Below are positions 24,337 through 31,864 of a stretch of 64,000 nucleotides of DNA, piece after piece. Origin of the DNA: Glycomyces artemisiae (GTDB lineage: Bacteria; Actinomycetota; Actinomycetes; Mycobacteriales; Micromonosporaceae); the NCBI RefSeq assembly GCF_003002955.1, contig NZ_PVTJ01000009.1, positions 62,001 to 126,000 on the forward strand, given 5' to 3'. Every line of letters starts with the position of its first letter. Positions within the stretch are counted from its first letter, which is position 1. The notes beneath the pieces were generated by a model that saw only the letters and a list, made by a program, of their open reading frames with translations, was not told where the DNA came from and made no database searches. The position numbers and the translations under genes were made by a program.

Positions 24337-24815
24337 ATCGCCTCCGCATCGGGGACGAGGTGGAGGTATTGGCGGGGGTCGGCGGGCTGCGGCGGTGCGC
24401 CGTCGCCGGTGGCGGGCGGTGCCTGCTCGGCGGTGCGGCGGCGGTTCTTCTGCTCGGCTTCGTCGCCGCGGGCGACCTCCCACTGGAGGCGGCGCCGGTC
24501 GAGCGGGGTGATCCCGTACAGGGCGCCCTGCTGGCGGATCTCGGCGGCGAGCTTGACGCGGGTGTTCGCGTTGTCGGTCGTCCAGTAGTCGTCGACGAGG
24601 ACGGCGAGGCGGAAGAGTCCGTGCTTGTCGGAGTCGTCGTACTCCGAGGCCATCGGGCTCGCCCAGATGTCGCGCCACCACGACTCGGTCTGCCAGTCCC
24701 AGGTGCGGCCCTTGGGCAGCAGCGGGGCCTGGACGTCGTGGTCGGGGTTCAGGGTGGCCTTCGAGGTCGACTTGTTCCGGCGGGCCGGGTCTTCCTTCGG
24801 CAGTTGTCCGGGCAT
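24333..24815 (-). CDS. Terminase small subunit-like protein
   Basis: The 160-aa protein starts at an ATG with CAGAGGGGG upstream. Helical core WDWQTESWWRDIWASPMASEYDDSDKHGLFRLAVLVDDYW is characteristic of short actinophage terminase small subunits, followed by a helix (RVKLAAEIRQQGALYGITPLDRRRLQWEVARG) and a Pro/Ala tail. It should bind the packaging site next door and recruit the large subunit. It overlaps the latter by GTGA. Confidence 0.78.
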   Translation of the reverse strand: MPGQLPKEDPARRNKSTSKATLNPDHDVQAPLLPKGRTWDWQTESWWRDIWASPMASEYDDSDKHGLFRLAVLVDDYWTTDNANTRVKLAAEIRQQGALYGITPLDRRRLQWEVARGDEAEQKNRRRTAEQAPPATGDGAPPQPADPRQYLHLVPDAEAM

Positions 24816-25085
24816 GGTGCCCCCTCTGTTTCAGAGTGGAATCAGGCCGCATAATTGGAAATGAATCCCAATAATCCGTTACGGAGAGTGACGGCCGAAA
24901 AGTTGGGAACCCGTACAGATGGAAAACTACCTCCCCGGCGGTCCGGAGCCCCCTTGGCAAGGGGTTTCCCCCCAGGTTTTCGTCACTGTGAGTGACGATC
25001 GATCGATGAAATAAATCTTCAACACGAGGTCAGGCGCTGGCGTGAACTGTCAGCGTGTGCGCTGAGTGAGCGGGAGCCGTGCGGC
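24816..25085. other. 270-bp gene-free region, candidate cos site
   Basis: No coding frame is supported here. The interval is more AT-rich than its surroundings, holds the inverted repeats CCCCTT/AAGGGG (24,950-24,964) and CGTCACT/AGTGACG (24,981-24,997), a second GAGTGACGG-like copy near 24,885, and long C and G runs. It lies between HNH and the small terminase, where HK97-like cos phages of this type place their cohesive ends. The exact nick positions cannot be read from sequence. Confidence 0.45.
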
Positions 25086-25481
25086 TCAGTGCTCGGGCCT
25101 TGCCCATCCCCCTGCTTGGTGCTGTGTGGTCTGCCATCCGTGGCACGACGCGCACAGCCCGCGCCCGTGTCGAGGATCGTTCGGGTCCAGGCCCTTGGAC
25201 ACCAGTACCCTCCGGTCCCGGGGCCAGTGGTCGGCAACGGTGGACTGCTGTCCGCACGGGCTGCCCGCGTGGGCTGGATGGTCTGGTGTGCAGGTGCAGA
25301 ACGGATCCTTCGCGAGGACCCCTTGCCTGAACCCCTGCTCGTGCGCCCGGTCGTAGCCCCGCTCCCTAGCTGTACCCCTGCGGTGGTCGGCCTCGGCACG
25401 GTGGGCGGGGCATCGGGACTGGCCCGCATCGACTACCTCGCCGCATCCGAGTACCGAGCACGGGTGCTTTGCGCGGGGCAT
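25086..25481 (-). CDS. HNH endonuclease
   Basis: The 131-aa protein has a zinc-pair HNH fold: CSVLGCGEVVDAGQSRCPAH at the N-terminus, RGYDRAHEQ, then STVADHWPRDRRVLVSKGLDPNDPRHGRGLCASCHGW, where the DH pair and LCASCH supply the catalytic and zinc residues. Phage HNH enzymes next to terminase are needed for cos cleavage during packaging. The start was taken at the Met of MPRAKHPC (25,481) because the first Cys pair follows it; there are earlier in-frame Met codons with poor support. Confidence 0.82.
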   Translation of the reverse strand: MPRAKHPCSVLGCGEVVDAGQSRCPAHRAEADHRRGTARERGYDRAHEQGFRQGVLAKDPFCTCTPDHPAHAGSPCGQQSTVADHWPRDRRVLVSKGLDPNDPRHGRGLCASCHGWQTTQHQAGGWARPEH

Positions 25482-25485
25482 CGGA

Positions 25486-25665
25486 TCAGGCGCCGTTGTC
25501 GTGGATCGGGCAAGCGGACCACTGGTCGGGGCGTGAGCAGAACGGACAGGCCTCCCGCGCCGTCGGGGACGCCGTTCTGTTCCCGCGCAGAGCGACCGCT
25601 GCACGCTTTGCGCTCGCGATGAACTCGCCGACGCGGAGCTTGAGCGGTATCCCGATGCTGCGCAT
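25486..25665 (-). CDS. Small Cys-rich protein next to HNH
   Basis: The 59-aa protein starts at an ATG with CAAGGAG. Its C-terminal half has CPFCSRPDQWSACPIHD, a likely zinc site (CxxC then CxxH). Its N-terminal half is basic (LKLRVGEFIASAKRAAVALRG). The genes are 4 bp apart, so it is co-translated with the HNH gene. Its role is unknown; similar short proteins occur in actinophage packaging regions. Confidence 0.6.
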   Translation of the reverse strand: MRSIGIPLKLRVGEFIASAKRAAVALRGNRTASPTAREACPFCSRPDQWSACPIHDNGA

Positions 25666-25750
25666 GTCGACTCCTTGAGGGCCAGGACCCGTAGAAGGTC
25701 TCCGCCTAATGCACCGGGGTTGCTCCACTTACAGGGAGCAGGATGTTCGG

Positions 25751-25789
25751 GCTCGGGAGGCGTCGGGGGATCGGGTCCGCCTCCCGAGC
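25751..25789 (-). terminator. Hairpin after the first methyltransferase gene
   Basis: GCTCGGGAGGCG (25,751-25,762) pairs perfectly with CGCCTCCCGAGC (25,778-25,789), a 12-bp stem with a 15-nt loop. It starts 2 bp after the methyltransferase stop in the direction of transcription. A U-run is absent, so it could end transcription weakly or protect the 3' end. Confidence 0.5.
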
Positions 25790-25791
25790 GA

Positions 25792-26511
25792 TCAGGGTTG
25801 GTGGGTCTGGGTGCCGAGCCGCTCGGCGGCGACGCCGGCGTAATGCCGGGAGATCTCGATCCCGGTGAAACGCCGCCCGGCCGCGAGCGCGGCTTCCCCG
25901 GTGGAGCCGGAGCCGCAGAACGGGTCGAGGATCATGCCGCCTTCGGGGGCGATCTTCACGAGCTCGGCCATGATGTTGACGGGTTTCTCGGTGATGTGCC
26001 GCCGCTTGTTGCCGTGTGGCTGTGAGCCGGTGAGGAGGCCGGGCAGGTAGATCGAGGGCGAGTGCCGGTAGGGCTCACCGTGGGTGGCCCACAGGATGTA
26101 CTCGCAGGAGGCGCGGAAGCCGTCTCGTTTGGGCCGGTTGACGGGCTTGTTCCAGGGGATGATGCCGCGCCAGATCCAGCCGCCGGCCTGGATGGCGTCG
26201 CTGGAGACGGGGAGCTGTCGCCAGTCGGTGAACGCGAGGAGGCTCGCGCCGGGACGGGCGGCGCGGAGGCAGTCGGCGTAGACCATGGCGAGCCAGGCGG
26301 TGAAGCCGCGCTGGTCGCGCTGGTCGCCCGCGAAGTCCGCGAGGCCGTGCTGGGCGTCGCCGGACACGTACTTGTCGCGGGCGGGGGCTTTGAAGCCGCC
26401 GCCGGCGGAGGAGTTGTAGGGCGGGTCGCAGATGACGGCGTCGACGGTGCCGGTCGGGATCGACTTGAGGACGGTCAGGGCGTCGCCCTGGTGGATGGTG
26501 CAGGCGGACAT
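25792..26511 (-). CDS. DNA adenine/cytosine-N4 methyltransferase
   Basis: The 239-aa enzyme should use S-adenosylmethionine to methylate adenine N6 or cytosine N4. Motif order is class beta: catalytic DPPY at residues 29-32, then the SAM site DPFCGSGSTGEAAL near 196-209. RHITEKPVNIMAELV is the conserved lead-in to it. No restriction enzyme is near, so it is a solitary phage methylase, probably shielding phage DNA from host restriction. Its ATG follows GGGGG, which lies in a hairpin of an unusual leader (26,512-26,640). Confidence 0.88.
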   Translation of the reverse strand: MSACTIHQGDALTVLKSIPTGTVDAVICDPPYNSSAGGGFKAPARDKYVSGDAQHGLADFAGDQRDQRGFTAWLAMVYADCLRAARPGASLLAFTDWRQLPVSSDAIQAGGWIWRGIIPWNKPVNRPKRDGFRASCEYILWATHGEPYRHSPSIYLPGLLTGSQPHGNKRRHITEKPVNIMAELVKIAPEGGMILDPFCGSGSTGEAALAAGRRFTGIEISRHYAGVAAERLGTQTHQP

Positions 26512-26640
26512 GCGGTTCCCCCGGTTGTGAGCGGGGGAGGCGGGCTCGACCGCCAGGCGCACACCGGGTGACCCTCCCCCGAGAGATCCATGCGGCGTGG
26601 CGTTGGCCTGGCGGTCGAGCGTCTACGTCGGGGGAGACAC
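26512..26640 (-). promoter_or_regulatory. Structured mRNA leader with competing helices over the methylase ribosome site
   Basis: Read in the - direction, the segment has a perfect 13-bp stem between 26,607-26,619 and 26,545-26,557 with a 49-nt loop. The loop contains CGGGGGAGG (26,573-26,581), which can pair over 9 bp with CCTCCCCCG (26,532-26,540) just after the stem, making a pseudoknot. The same CCCCCG part can instead pair with CGGGGG (26,518-26,523), the ribosome site of the methylase. The two folds exclude each other, so it has switch-like design. No riboswitch class is recognised and folding was not computed. Confidence 0.45.
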
Positions 26641-26676
26641 CGGCCCTCAAGGCCGGAAGATGTGGTGCTGTTGCAG

Positions 26677-26955
26677 TTAGATTCGAGCGCTGACCAGTGC
26701 CCTAGACCGCCGGTGGGACCGGCGGTGTTGTGCGCGTGTCTGCTGCTCTGCGAGCACGAGCTCGGACTCGGGGAAGAGGAGCGCGCCGGTCTTCGGGTCC
26801 TTCAAGGGTGTGCCCGTGACGGGGTCGAGCGCTGGCGAGAGCGTGCGGTGCTTGCCGGTGTCCGGGTCGCACCAGCCCCTGTTCCGCCAGGAGAGGACCG
26901 TGGTCCTGTGGACGCGGAAGCGTTCGGCTGCTTGGGCGGCCGTGTAGTTCGCCAT
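26677..26955 (-). CDS. Small HTH protein (excisionase/MerR-like)
   Basis: The 92-aa protein begins TAAQAAERFRVHRTTVLSWRNRGWCDPDTGKH, a MerR/Xis-type winged helix-turn-helix that binds DNA with one helix. The middle is a Pro/Thr/Asp loop, the end is basic (HRRSHRRSRALV). The ATG at 26,955 was chosen because the domain starts right after it. It could be the excisionase or a regulator of the methylase. Neighbours do not decide between these. Confidence 0.65.
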   Translation of the reverse strand: MANYTAAQAAERFRVHRTTVLSWRNRGWCDPDTGKHRTLSPALDPVTGTPLKDPKTGALLFPESELVLAEQQTRAQHRRSHRRSRALVSARI

Positions 26956-27072
26956 GGTCACCCCCGTGCATGGGCGGAGCCCCGCAGCGGTGCTGTCGGG
27001 GCTCCTGGTCTGTGTGCGCATGTAAGTCAATTCTCAATGTAAGGTGTTGCACGAGAATCGTCCACTCTGCGG

Positions 27073-27459
27073 TCAGATTGTTTCGGCCGTCGCCCAAGTG
27101 GGGTCGTAATCGGGGTGGTCCGAGTACACGGCCGCCAGCGCCACTACGGCGCGTTCGACCACGCGGAAGCCGTCACCGACGATGTCCCACGTCTCGATGG
27201 CGTGCTTGTAGATAGCCAAGAGCGCGCGTTTCGCTTGGATCTCGCGGAGGACACGGGACGGGTCATGACGGGCGATGTGCCGTGCCGTGTTGCGCTGCTG
27301 GTTGCTGCTGAGCGCGAAGGCGGTACACACCTCGATGTCGTCGACGGCGATCACTTCGTCGTGTTCGGCGTTGAGGTGCCACGGCCCTGGCGACGCCTCG
27401 GTCGCGATGGCCTCGTCCTCCGTGAGGCGGGCTTCGAGGAACCCGATGGGGTTCGTCAT
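27073..27459 (-). CDS. DUF6221 family protein
   Basis: The 128-aa protein has the DUF6221 pattern frequent in actinomycete and phage genomes: EARLTEDEAIATEASPGPWHL at the start and NTARHIARHDPSRVLREIQAKRALL, with ARHDPxRVLREIxAKR as the best landmark. The function of the family is unknown. The ATG has GAGGG upstream. It overlaps the next gene upstream by 4 bp. Confidence 0.7.
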   Translation of the reverse strand: MTNPIGFLEARLTEDEAIATEASPGPWHLNAEHDEVIAVDDIEVCTAFALSSNQQRNTARHIARHDPSRVLREIQAKRALLAIYKHAIETWDIVGDGFRVVERAVVALAAVYSDHPDYDPTWATAETI

Positions 27460-27701
27460 CGCAGGGCCCTCCAGATCTTGAGAGTGGTGCGGATGCGGGC
27501 GCTGATGGTGAGGCGTCCGTTGCGACCGCGGAGCCAGCGCGCGGCGTGCACGAGGTCGTCGGGTTGCCGCGGCTCCATCTTGTTGTCGCACAGCTGGTTG
27601 ACGGCCGTGATGGCGTCGTTGAGGCGCGTGTAGGAAGAGGCGGCGAGCTCGCGGGCAAGTTCGAGTCGTGCGCGCTGCTCAGAGGTCAGGACGTCGGTCA
27701 C
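27456..27701 (-). CDS. Small helical basic protein
   Basis: The 81-aa protein starts at a GTG and is mostly helical (SEQRARLELARELAASSYTRL, then DDLVHAARWLRGRNGRLTISARIRTTLK). No family is recognised. It overlaps the DUF6221 gene by ATGA and belongs to the same early transcript. Longer in-frame upstream extensions read as Arg/Pro-rich shadow sequence. Confidence 0.55.
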   Translation of the reverse strand: MTDVLTSEQRARLELARELAASSYTRLNDAITAVNQLCDNKMEPRQPDDLVHAARWLRGRNGRLTISARIRTTLKIWRALR

Positions 27702-27772
27702 GGCAGTTCTACCTCCACCACGGTCCACGCGGCTTGGTAGTCCCGGTGGCCGAAGTACGTGTCTCGTGGTGG

Positions 27773-28735
27773 TCATGCGGCGTTCTGGAGGGCGGGGCCG
27801 GGGAGGGGGTGGTGGTGCCCCCAGATGGGGATCCCGGCGCGTTCGATGGCGGCGACGGCCTTGACCCACTTGTCGTAGGCCTGCCACGGGATAGTCGCGC
27901 CGCACCCGCCCTTCGCTTCGAGGCATTCGACGCGGTCGAGGCGGCGGGCCCCGGCGAGGGCCGCGAGCCCGCACTGGGGGCACGGGATGGAGGCGCGCAG
28001 GAAGAACTCCTTCATCAGCACCCAGCGGTGGTACTCGCTGGGCTTGAGGAGCTTCCCGCACCCGCCCCGGGATTCGAGACACTCGATGAAGTCCTCGGCG
28101 AGGTCGACGGTGTCGTACAGCGTCTGGAGGTCGCAGCGGGGGCACTCGATGCCGTGGCGGTGATCGTCGGCGTCGGGCACGTCGCCGTTCGCGGTCCGCA
28201 GCGCCCCCACGATGCGGGCAAGGTCGTCGGCGAACTCCAGCAGCGCCGGGTGGCCGCCGCCGACGCGCTGGCCGTCGCGGTCGTATCTGATCTCTTCGAC
28301 GGCCCATGGAAGCCGGTCGCGCAGCCACGTCACGAGCGCGTCGACGGTGAGCGCATCGGGGCCGCGCTCGCCGCGGCCGCGGGCGTCGGCCCAGTCGATC
28401 ACCCACATGCGGAGGATGGACGCGATGGAGGCGTGGCCGGTCTGGTCGCCGTAGGGGTCGGAAACGGTGCCGGTGTTCGCGGGGCCGATGAGGTCGAGCA
28501 CGGGGACGCTGACGCCGAGGGTGGGTTCGGCGGTCCCGGACACGCGGGCGTGCCCGTTCCCGGATCCGAGCGCGGCCGACAGCATGCCCCACTGGGGGAC
28601 GATGATGTCGAGGCGCCGCTCGGCGCGCGCGTAGTGCCCGGTGCACACCTGGCGGCCCTGCGCGGCTAGGTTCGGTTCGCGCTCGGTGCCGTCGCTGTTC
28701 GTGGTCCGGCACAGGACGCAGGTCTGGGTGGTCAT
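27773..28735 (-). CDS. Zinc-site protein, unknown role
   Basis: The 320-aa protein has four Cys clusters: TCVLCRTT at the start, ECPRCDLQT near 200, CLESRGGCG near 220 and CPQCGLAAL near 250, followed by CLEAKGGCG. The repeated pair (CPxC followed about 20 residues on by CLExxGGCG) indicates two tandem zinc ribbons. The first half is helical with a DWADARGRGERGPDALTVDALVTWL segment. The gene is single in its transcript with short gaps either side. An early phage nucleic-acid-binding role is possible. Confidence 0.65.
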   Translation of the reverse strand: MTTQTCVLCRTTNSDGTEREPNLAAQGRQVCTGHYARAERRLDIIVPQWGMLSAALGSGNGHARVSGTAEPTLGVSVPVLDLIGPANTGTVSDPYGDQTGHASIASILRMWVIDWADARGRGERGPDALTVDALVTWLRDRLPWAVEEIRYDRDGQRVGGGHPALLEFADDLARIVGALRTANGDVPDADDHRHGIECPRCDLQTLYDTVDLAEDFIECLESRGGCGKLLKPSEYHRWVLMKEFFLRASIPCPQCGLAALAGARRLDRVECLEAKGGCGATIPWQAYDKWVKAVAAIERAGIPIWGHHHPLPGPALQNAA

Positions 28736-28802
28736 GGTGGTCCTCCTCGTGGTCGGGACATGGGAGGGGGTGGTGTGTGGGGGCAGGGGGTTTCGGAGGG
28801 GT

Positions 28803-29627
28803 CTAGTCCTGTGCGGGCGGGGCCTCGTCGGGGGGCGTGAGGTCGTCCACCTTCGGGAGCGCCTGGATGCCGTCCTGGAGGTTCCGGGCCGCTTCGACGG
28901 CGCGGATCGAACCGAGCGGGATCAGGCAGTCGGGCGAGGACGGGTCGGCGACCATCCGCGGCTTGCCCTCGACGCGCCCGCCAGTGTGGAGGACGCCGTC
29001 GGCGCGGAGGCGTTCTTCGGCGGCCTGCTTCGCTTCCAGGGTGGGGAGGGCGGGAGTCCGCGTCTGGAATCCCTCTTTGAGGGAGTCGGCGGCGCCGTCG
29101 GGAAGGTTGAGGTCGGTCGACCAATTCCCAGCGGGGATGCCGGTCTCGCGGGAGAGGCGCTCGATGGCCTCCTCGCGGGTCATGATCCCTTGCTGCCACT
29201 GCCCGACGAGGTGGCTGACCTGCCCGGCGGAGATGCCCGCGTTCTTCAGGCGGAGGCCGTGGAGGTCTTCGAGGAGGTCGAGGAGCCGATCGATGCGCTC
29301 TCCGTGAGTGCAGCACAGGTCCTTCGACGGGGCTCCCCGAGCGCCGAGGGCGATGCCGTTGAGGTAGGAGAGGGTGTCGCTGTACTTGCCGGGGCACACC
29401 ACGGTGTCGCCAACCCAGAGGTTGAAGTGGCCCTCCTGGATGACGCCGTTGACGCTGAACTTCGCGGGCGCGACGGTGAGGCCGATGCCGGTGTCGCCGT
29501 GGACGACGCCGGCGTGCCAGCGCAGGCGGTCGAGTTCGTCCCAGTCCGGGTCGAGCGGGGGCTCGTAGGTGGTGCCGGTGTCGGTCTGGGTGCGGCGCAC
29601 GTCCATGCGCCCGGTCGTGATGGTCAC
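28803..29627 (-). CDS. Hypothetical protein
   Basis: The 274-aa protein starts at an ATG behind AAGGAG and overlaps the upstream gene by ATGA. It has a beta-rich part around residues 40-80 (GDTGIGLTVAPAKFSVNG), a CCTHGERIDRLLDLLEDLHGL helix, and TREEAIERLSRETGIP near 150. Nothing marks a family. The tail is acidic and Pro-rich. It sits in the early operon between zinc proteins. Confidence 0.5.
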   Translation of the reverse strand: MTITTGRMDVRRTQTDTGTTYEPPLDPDWDELDRLRWHAGVVHGDTGIGLTVAPAKFSVNGVIQEGHFNLWVGDTVVCPGKYSDTLSYLNGIALGARGAPSKDLCCTHGERIDRLLDLLEDLHGLRLKNAGISAGQVSHLVGQWQQGIMTREEAIERLSRETGIPAGNWSTDLNLPDGAADSLKEGFQTRTPALPTLEAKQAAEERLRADGVLHTGGRVEGKPRMVADPSSPDCLIPLGSIRAVEAARNLQDGIQALPKVDDLTPPDEAPPAQD

Positions 29628-30028
29628 TGCTGTGCTCCTTGGGTGTTGAGCGCGGCGTCGATGGCCGTGCTGGCGATGGCGTGGACGAGTTCGGCGACGG
29701 TGTGCTTCTTGGCGAGGTGCGCGGCGAGGCCGTGGAGGCTCCGGTTGACGACCTTGCCTTCCTTCGAGCAGATCGGGCAGTGCCCGCGGGCGTACTCGAC
29801 GGTGTCGGTGGTGTCACGGGTGGCAGTGGGGCCGTTCGGGTGGCAGGCGGTCGGCAGTGTGCTCCGGGCCCCGCACTCGCGGCACTCGTACACGAGGGCG
29901 CGCATCCCGCAGGCAGGGCACGTCCGGTCGAACATGCGGTTGGGGCTGCTGAACGACGTGACCTCGACTTCGGTCAGGTCCTCGTGCTCGCACTGTCGCC
30001 GCTGCCGCGGTGGTCTCGGAAGCGTCAT
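29624..30028 (-). CDS. Zinc-finger protein
   Basis: The 134-aa protein carries two metal sites: CPACGMRALVYECRECG (CxxC-x9-CxxC ribbon) near 37-53 and CPICSKEGKVVNRSLHGLAAHLAKKH near 84-109, laid out like a C2H2 finger. The ATG at 30,028 has GGAGGGG upstream. It overlaps neighbours by ATGA on both sides. A DNA- or RNA-binding early regulator is plausible. Confidence 0.65.
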   Translation of the reverse strand: MTLPRPPRQRRQCEHEDLTEVEVTSFSSPNRMFDRTCPACGMRALVYECRECGARSTLPTACHPNGPTATRDTTDTVEYARGHCPICSKEGKVVNRSLHGLAAHLAKKHTVAELVHAIASTAIDAALNTQGAQQ

Positions 30029-31056
30029 CGGTGTCCCCTCCTGTTCGATCCGGTGTCCCGCGGAGGCCGGCGCCGCTTGGGGGCCGGGCCGGTGCCGCGG
30101 TTCTGCTGATGTGCGAGCGCGCGCTGCCGGAAGTACTCGGCGGGGGCCAGGCCGGTCGCGCCGAGGAGGTGCGCCTCCCATGCGGCGGTCGCTTCGTCGT
30201 CGGTCGCGTCGCGCGGGAGGGTGGCGACGTGGATGCCGCAGTCGCAGTGGACGAACACGTCGAGCGAGCGGAGCACGGTCTTGGCGTGCCGGACGTCTTG
30301 TGCCGCTGCCGCGGTGGTGTAGGCGCGGCCGATGGTGCGGGCCGCAGTGGCTGCTGCCGTGCTGAGGTCGCGCATCTGTTCGGCGGTGGCCGCGATCTCG
30401 CGGAACAGCTCGTTCCACGCGGTGTTGAACCGTACGGCACGGCGCTCGGCTTCGCTCACGAAGGACGCCCGGTCCGCTTCCACCAGTTCTGGGATGGTCT
30501 GCGTGACGGTCAGCGACTCGACCAGGGCAGTGATGTCGACCCAGGCGGCTGGGATGGTCCTGCCGGTGCGGCGCTGCGCAAGCCAGAACCGTCCGGGAGA
30601 GATGCGCGCAGGCACGGAGTCGTTGTCGACAGGAGTGCGGAGGCCAGCGACGGGGCCGGCGACCACAGACCCGGACGCGGCCATCATGGCGAACCATGCA
30701 GCGTCGGCGGCCCTGGCGCCGTTCCGCATCGGGACCGCGACGGGCGAGGGCCGGGAGACGATGACGTGCCGCATCGCCGCATGGGGCGACCGCAGGTCGG
30801 TGTCTGCGACCTGGAAGTGCCTGTTGACTTCCTGGTTGATGGCGCGCCCGTCGGTGACCGGCGCTTGGTACACGTCGTCCTCGTCGAAGGCGTCGCGGTC
30901 GAGCTCGGCGCCGACGGACTCCGCGGTGAACCGGTACTGGCACAGGTCCGAGCAGTAGTCCAGCGACGGCCCGTCCGCGGGGAGCGGGTTCCCGCAGATG
31001 CACTTCCCGGTCTCGGCGTCGATCGCCGCCAAGACCTCGTCCATGCGGTCGCTCAT
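30025..31056 (-). CDS. Hypothetical protein with N-terminal zinc knuckle
   Basis: The 343-aa protein starts MSDRMDEVLAAIDAETGKCICGN, with CxCG and YCSDLCQ (residues about 19-39) forming a small zinc site used for many phage nucleic-acid-binding proteins. The centre is a large helical array (residues 190-260), with CDCGIHVATLPRDATDDEATAAWEAHLLG after it. The C-terminus is Arg/Pro rich. The gene is one of a run of 4-bp overlaps, so it is co-translated. Confidence 0.55.
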   Translation of the reverse strand: MSDRMDEVLAAIDAETGKCICGNPLPADGPSLDYCSDLCQYRFTAESVGAELDRDAFDEDDVYQAPVTDGRAINQEVNRHFQVADTDLRSPHAAMRHVIVSRPSPVAVPMRNGARAADAAWFAMMAASGSVVAGPVAGLRTPVDNDSVPARISPGRFWLAQRRTGRTIPAAWVDITALVESLTVTQTIPELVEADRASFVSEAERRAVRFNTAWNELFREIAATAEQMRDLSTAAATAARTIGRAYTTAAAAQDVRHAKTVLRSLDVFVHCDCGIHVATLPRDATDDEATAAWEAHLLGATGLAPAEYFRQRALAHQQNRGTGPAPKRRRPPRDTGSNRRGHR

Positions 31057-31481
31057 GAACCCTCCCGGCGGTACCGGCGGCGGATCGGGACCGTGACGAC
31101 CATGTACCGGCGGCCGGGGATCCGGACGACGATCGTGCGGCGCCAGTACCGGTCCTCGTCGTCACCGGGCCAGTCGTCCGAGCCGCGCCACAGCGGGTGC
31201 CGCCACCCCCGGAACTCCTCGCCCATCCCCGCAGTCGGCAGCACCCACACCAGGTCGCGCAGCCAGCGCGGGAGGCGGCGGGGGCGGCGGGTGGTGCCGA
31301 GGAAGGTCGCGAGGTCGACTTCGACCATGCGGCCGGTGATGGTGTCGCGCTGGTCGGGTGGGAGGAGGTGGAGTTCGCTGCCTGCGGCGAGTTCGGCGGG
31401 GGTCGGGTTGGTGGGGTCGGCGAGGGAGGGGACCCACAGGATGCGGGTGGTGGGGTCGGGCTGGGGATCGGTGGTGTCCAT
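31053..31481 (-). CDS. Hypothetical protein, basic tail
   Basis: The 142-aa protein starts with an acidic Pro-rich part, then a helix, RRPRRLPRWLRDLVWVLP, and ends in RYWRRTIVVRIPGRRYMVVTVPIRRRYRREGS, a very basic strand pair. No family is recognised. It overlaps the 343-aa gene by 4 bp. Its Trp and Arg content is unusual but codon use equals that of neighbours. Confidence 0.5.
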   Translation of the reverse strand: MDTTDPQPDPTTRILWVPSLADPTNPTPAELAAGSELHLLPPDQRDTITGRMVEVDLATFLGTTRRPRRLPRWLRDLVWVLPTAGMGEEFRGWRHPLWRGSDDWPGDDEDRYWRRTIVVRIPGRRYMVVTVPIRRRYRREGS

Positions 31482-31864
31482 CAGGCGGCCTCGGCGATCT
31501 TGTCGCGGAGGACCTGCTGGGCGAGGTCGGCGACGGCGGCTGGTTCGGGGATGAGGGTGCCGGTGGTGTAGGCGCGGGTGGTGCCGAGGTGGAATCCTTC
31601 GGCGGTGTCGTCGTTGTCGAACCAGGTGGTGGCCCACCGGTCGACGGCGCCGGGCGCCTTCGGGTCCGCGTTCTGGCCGTCGGCCTCGGCGCTCCAGGTG
31701 AGCATGAGGCGGCCGTCGTCGAGGCGGATCGAGAACCACAGGTCCTCGTCAACGTCGGAGTGGCCCCAGTCGAAGTCGAGCCCGGCTTCGGTGACCGCGG
31801 TTGCGATCGCGGCGAGGTAGGTCTTCGTGGGGTAGCCGTCGTCGTCGGTGAAGTGGCGGTTCAT
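31481..31864 (-). CDS. Hypothetical acidic protein
   Basis: The 127-aa protein resembles small host-like proteins of actinophages: TKTYLAAIATAVTEAGLDFDWGHSDVDEDLWFSIRLDDGRLMLTWSAEAD, a helix-strand-strand arrangement, then helix AVADLAQQVLRDKIAEAA. Its stop abuts the start of the next gene (ATG at 31,481). Its acidic nature makes a DNA-mimic or protein-binding role thinkable, with no further support. Confidence 0.5.
   Translation of the reverse strand: MNRHFTDDDGYPTKTYLAAIATAVTEAGLDFDWGHSDVDEDLWFSIRLDDGRLMLTWSAEADGQNADPKAPGAVDRWATTWFDNDDTAEGFHLGTTRAYTTGTLIPEPAAVADLAQQVLRDKIAEAA

Noticed and set aside
25019..25429. 136-codon - frame over the HNH gene
   Set aside because: It has a Ser/Arg/Pro-rich shadow composition and the HNH frame accounts for this DNA.
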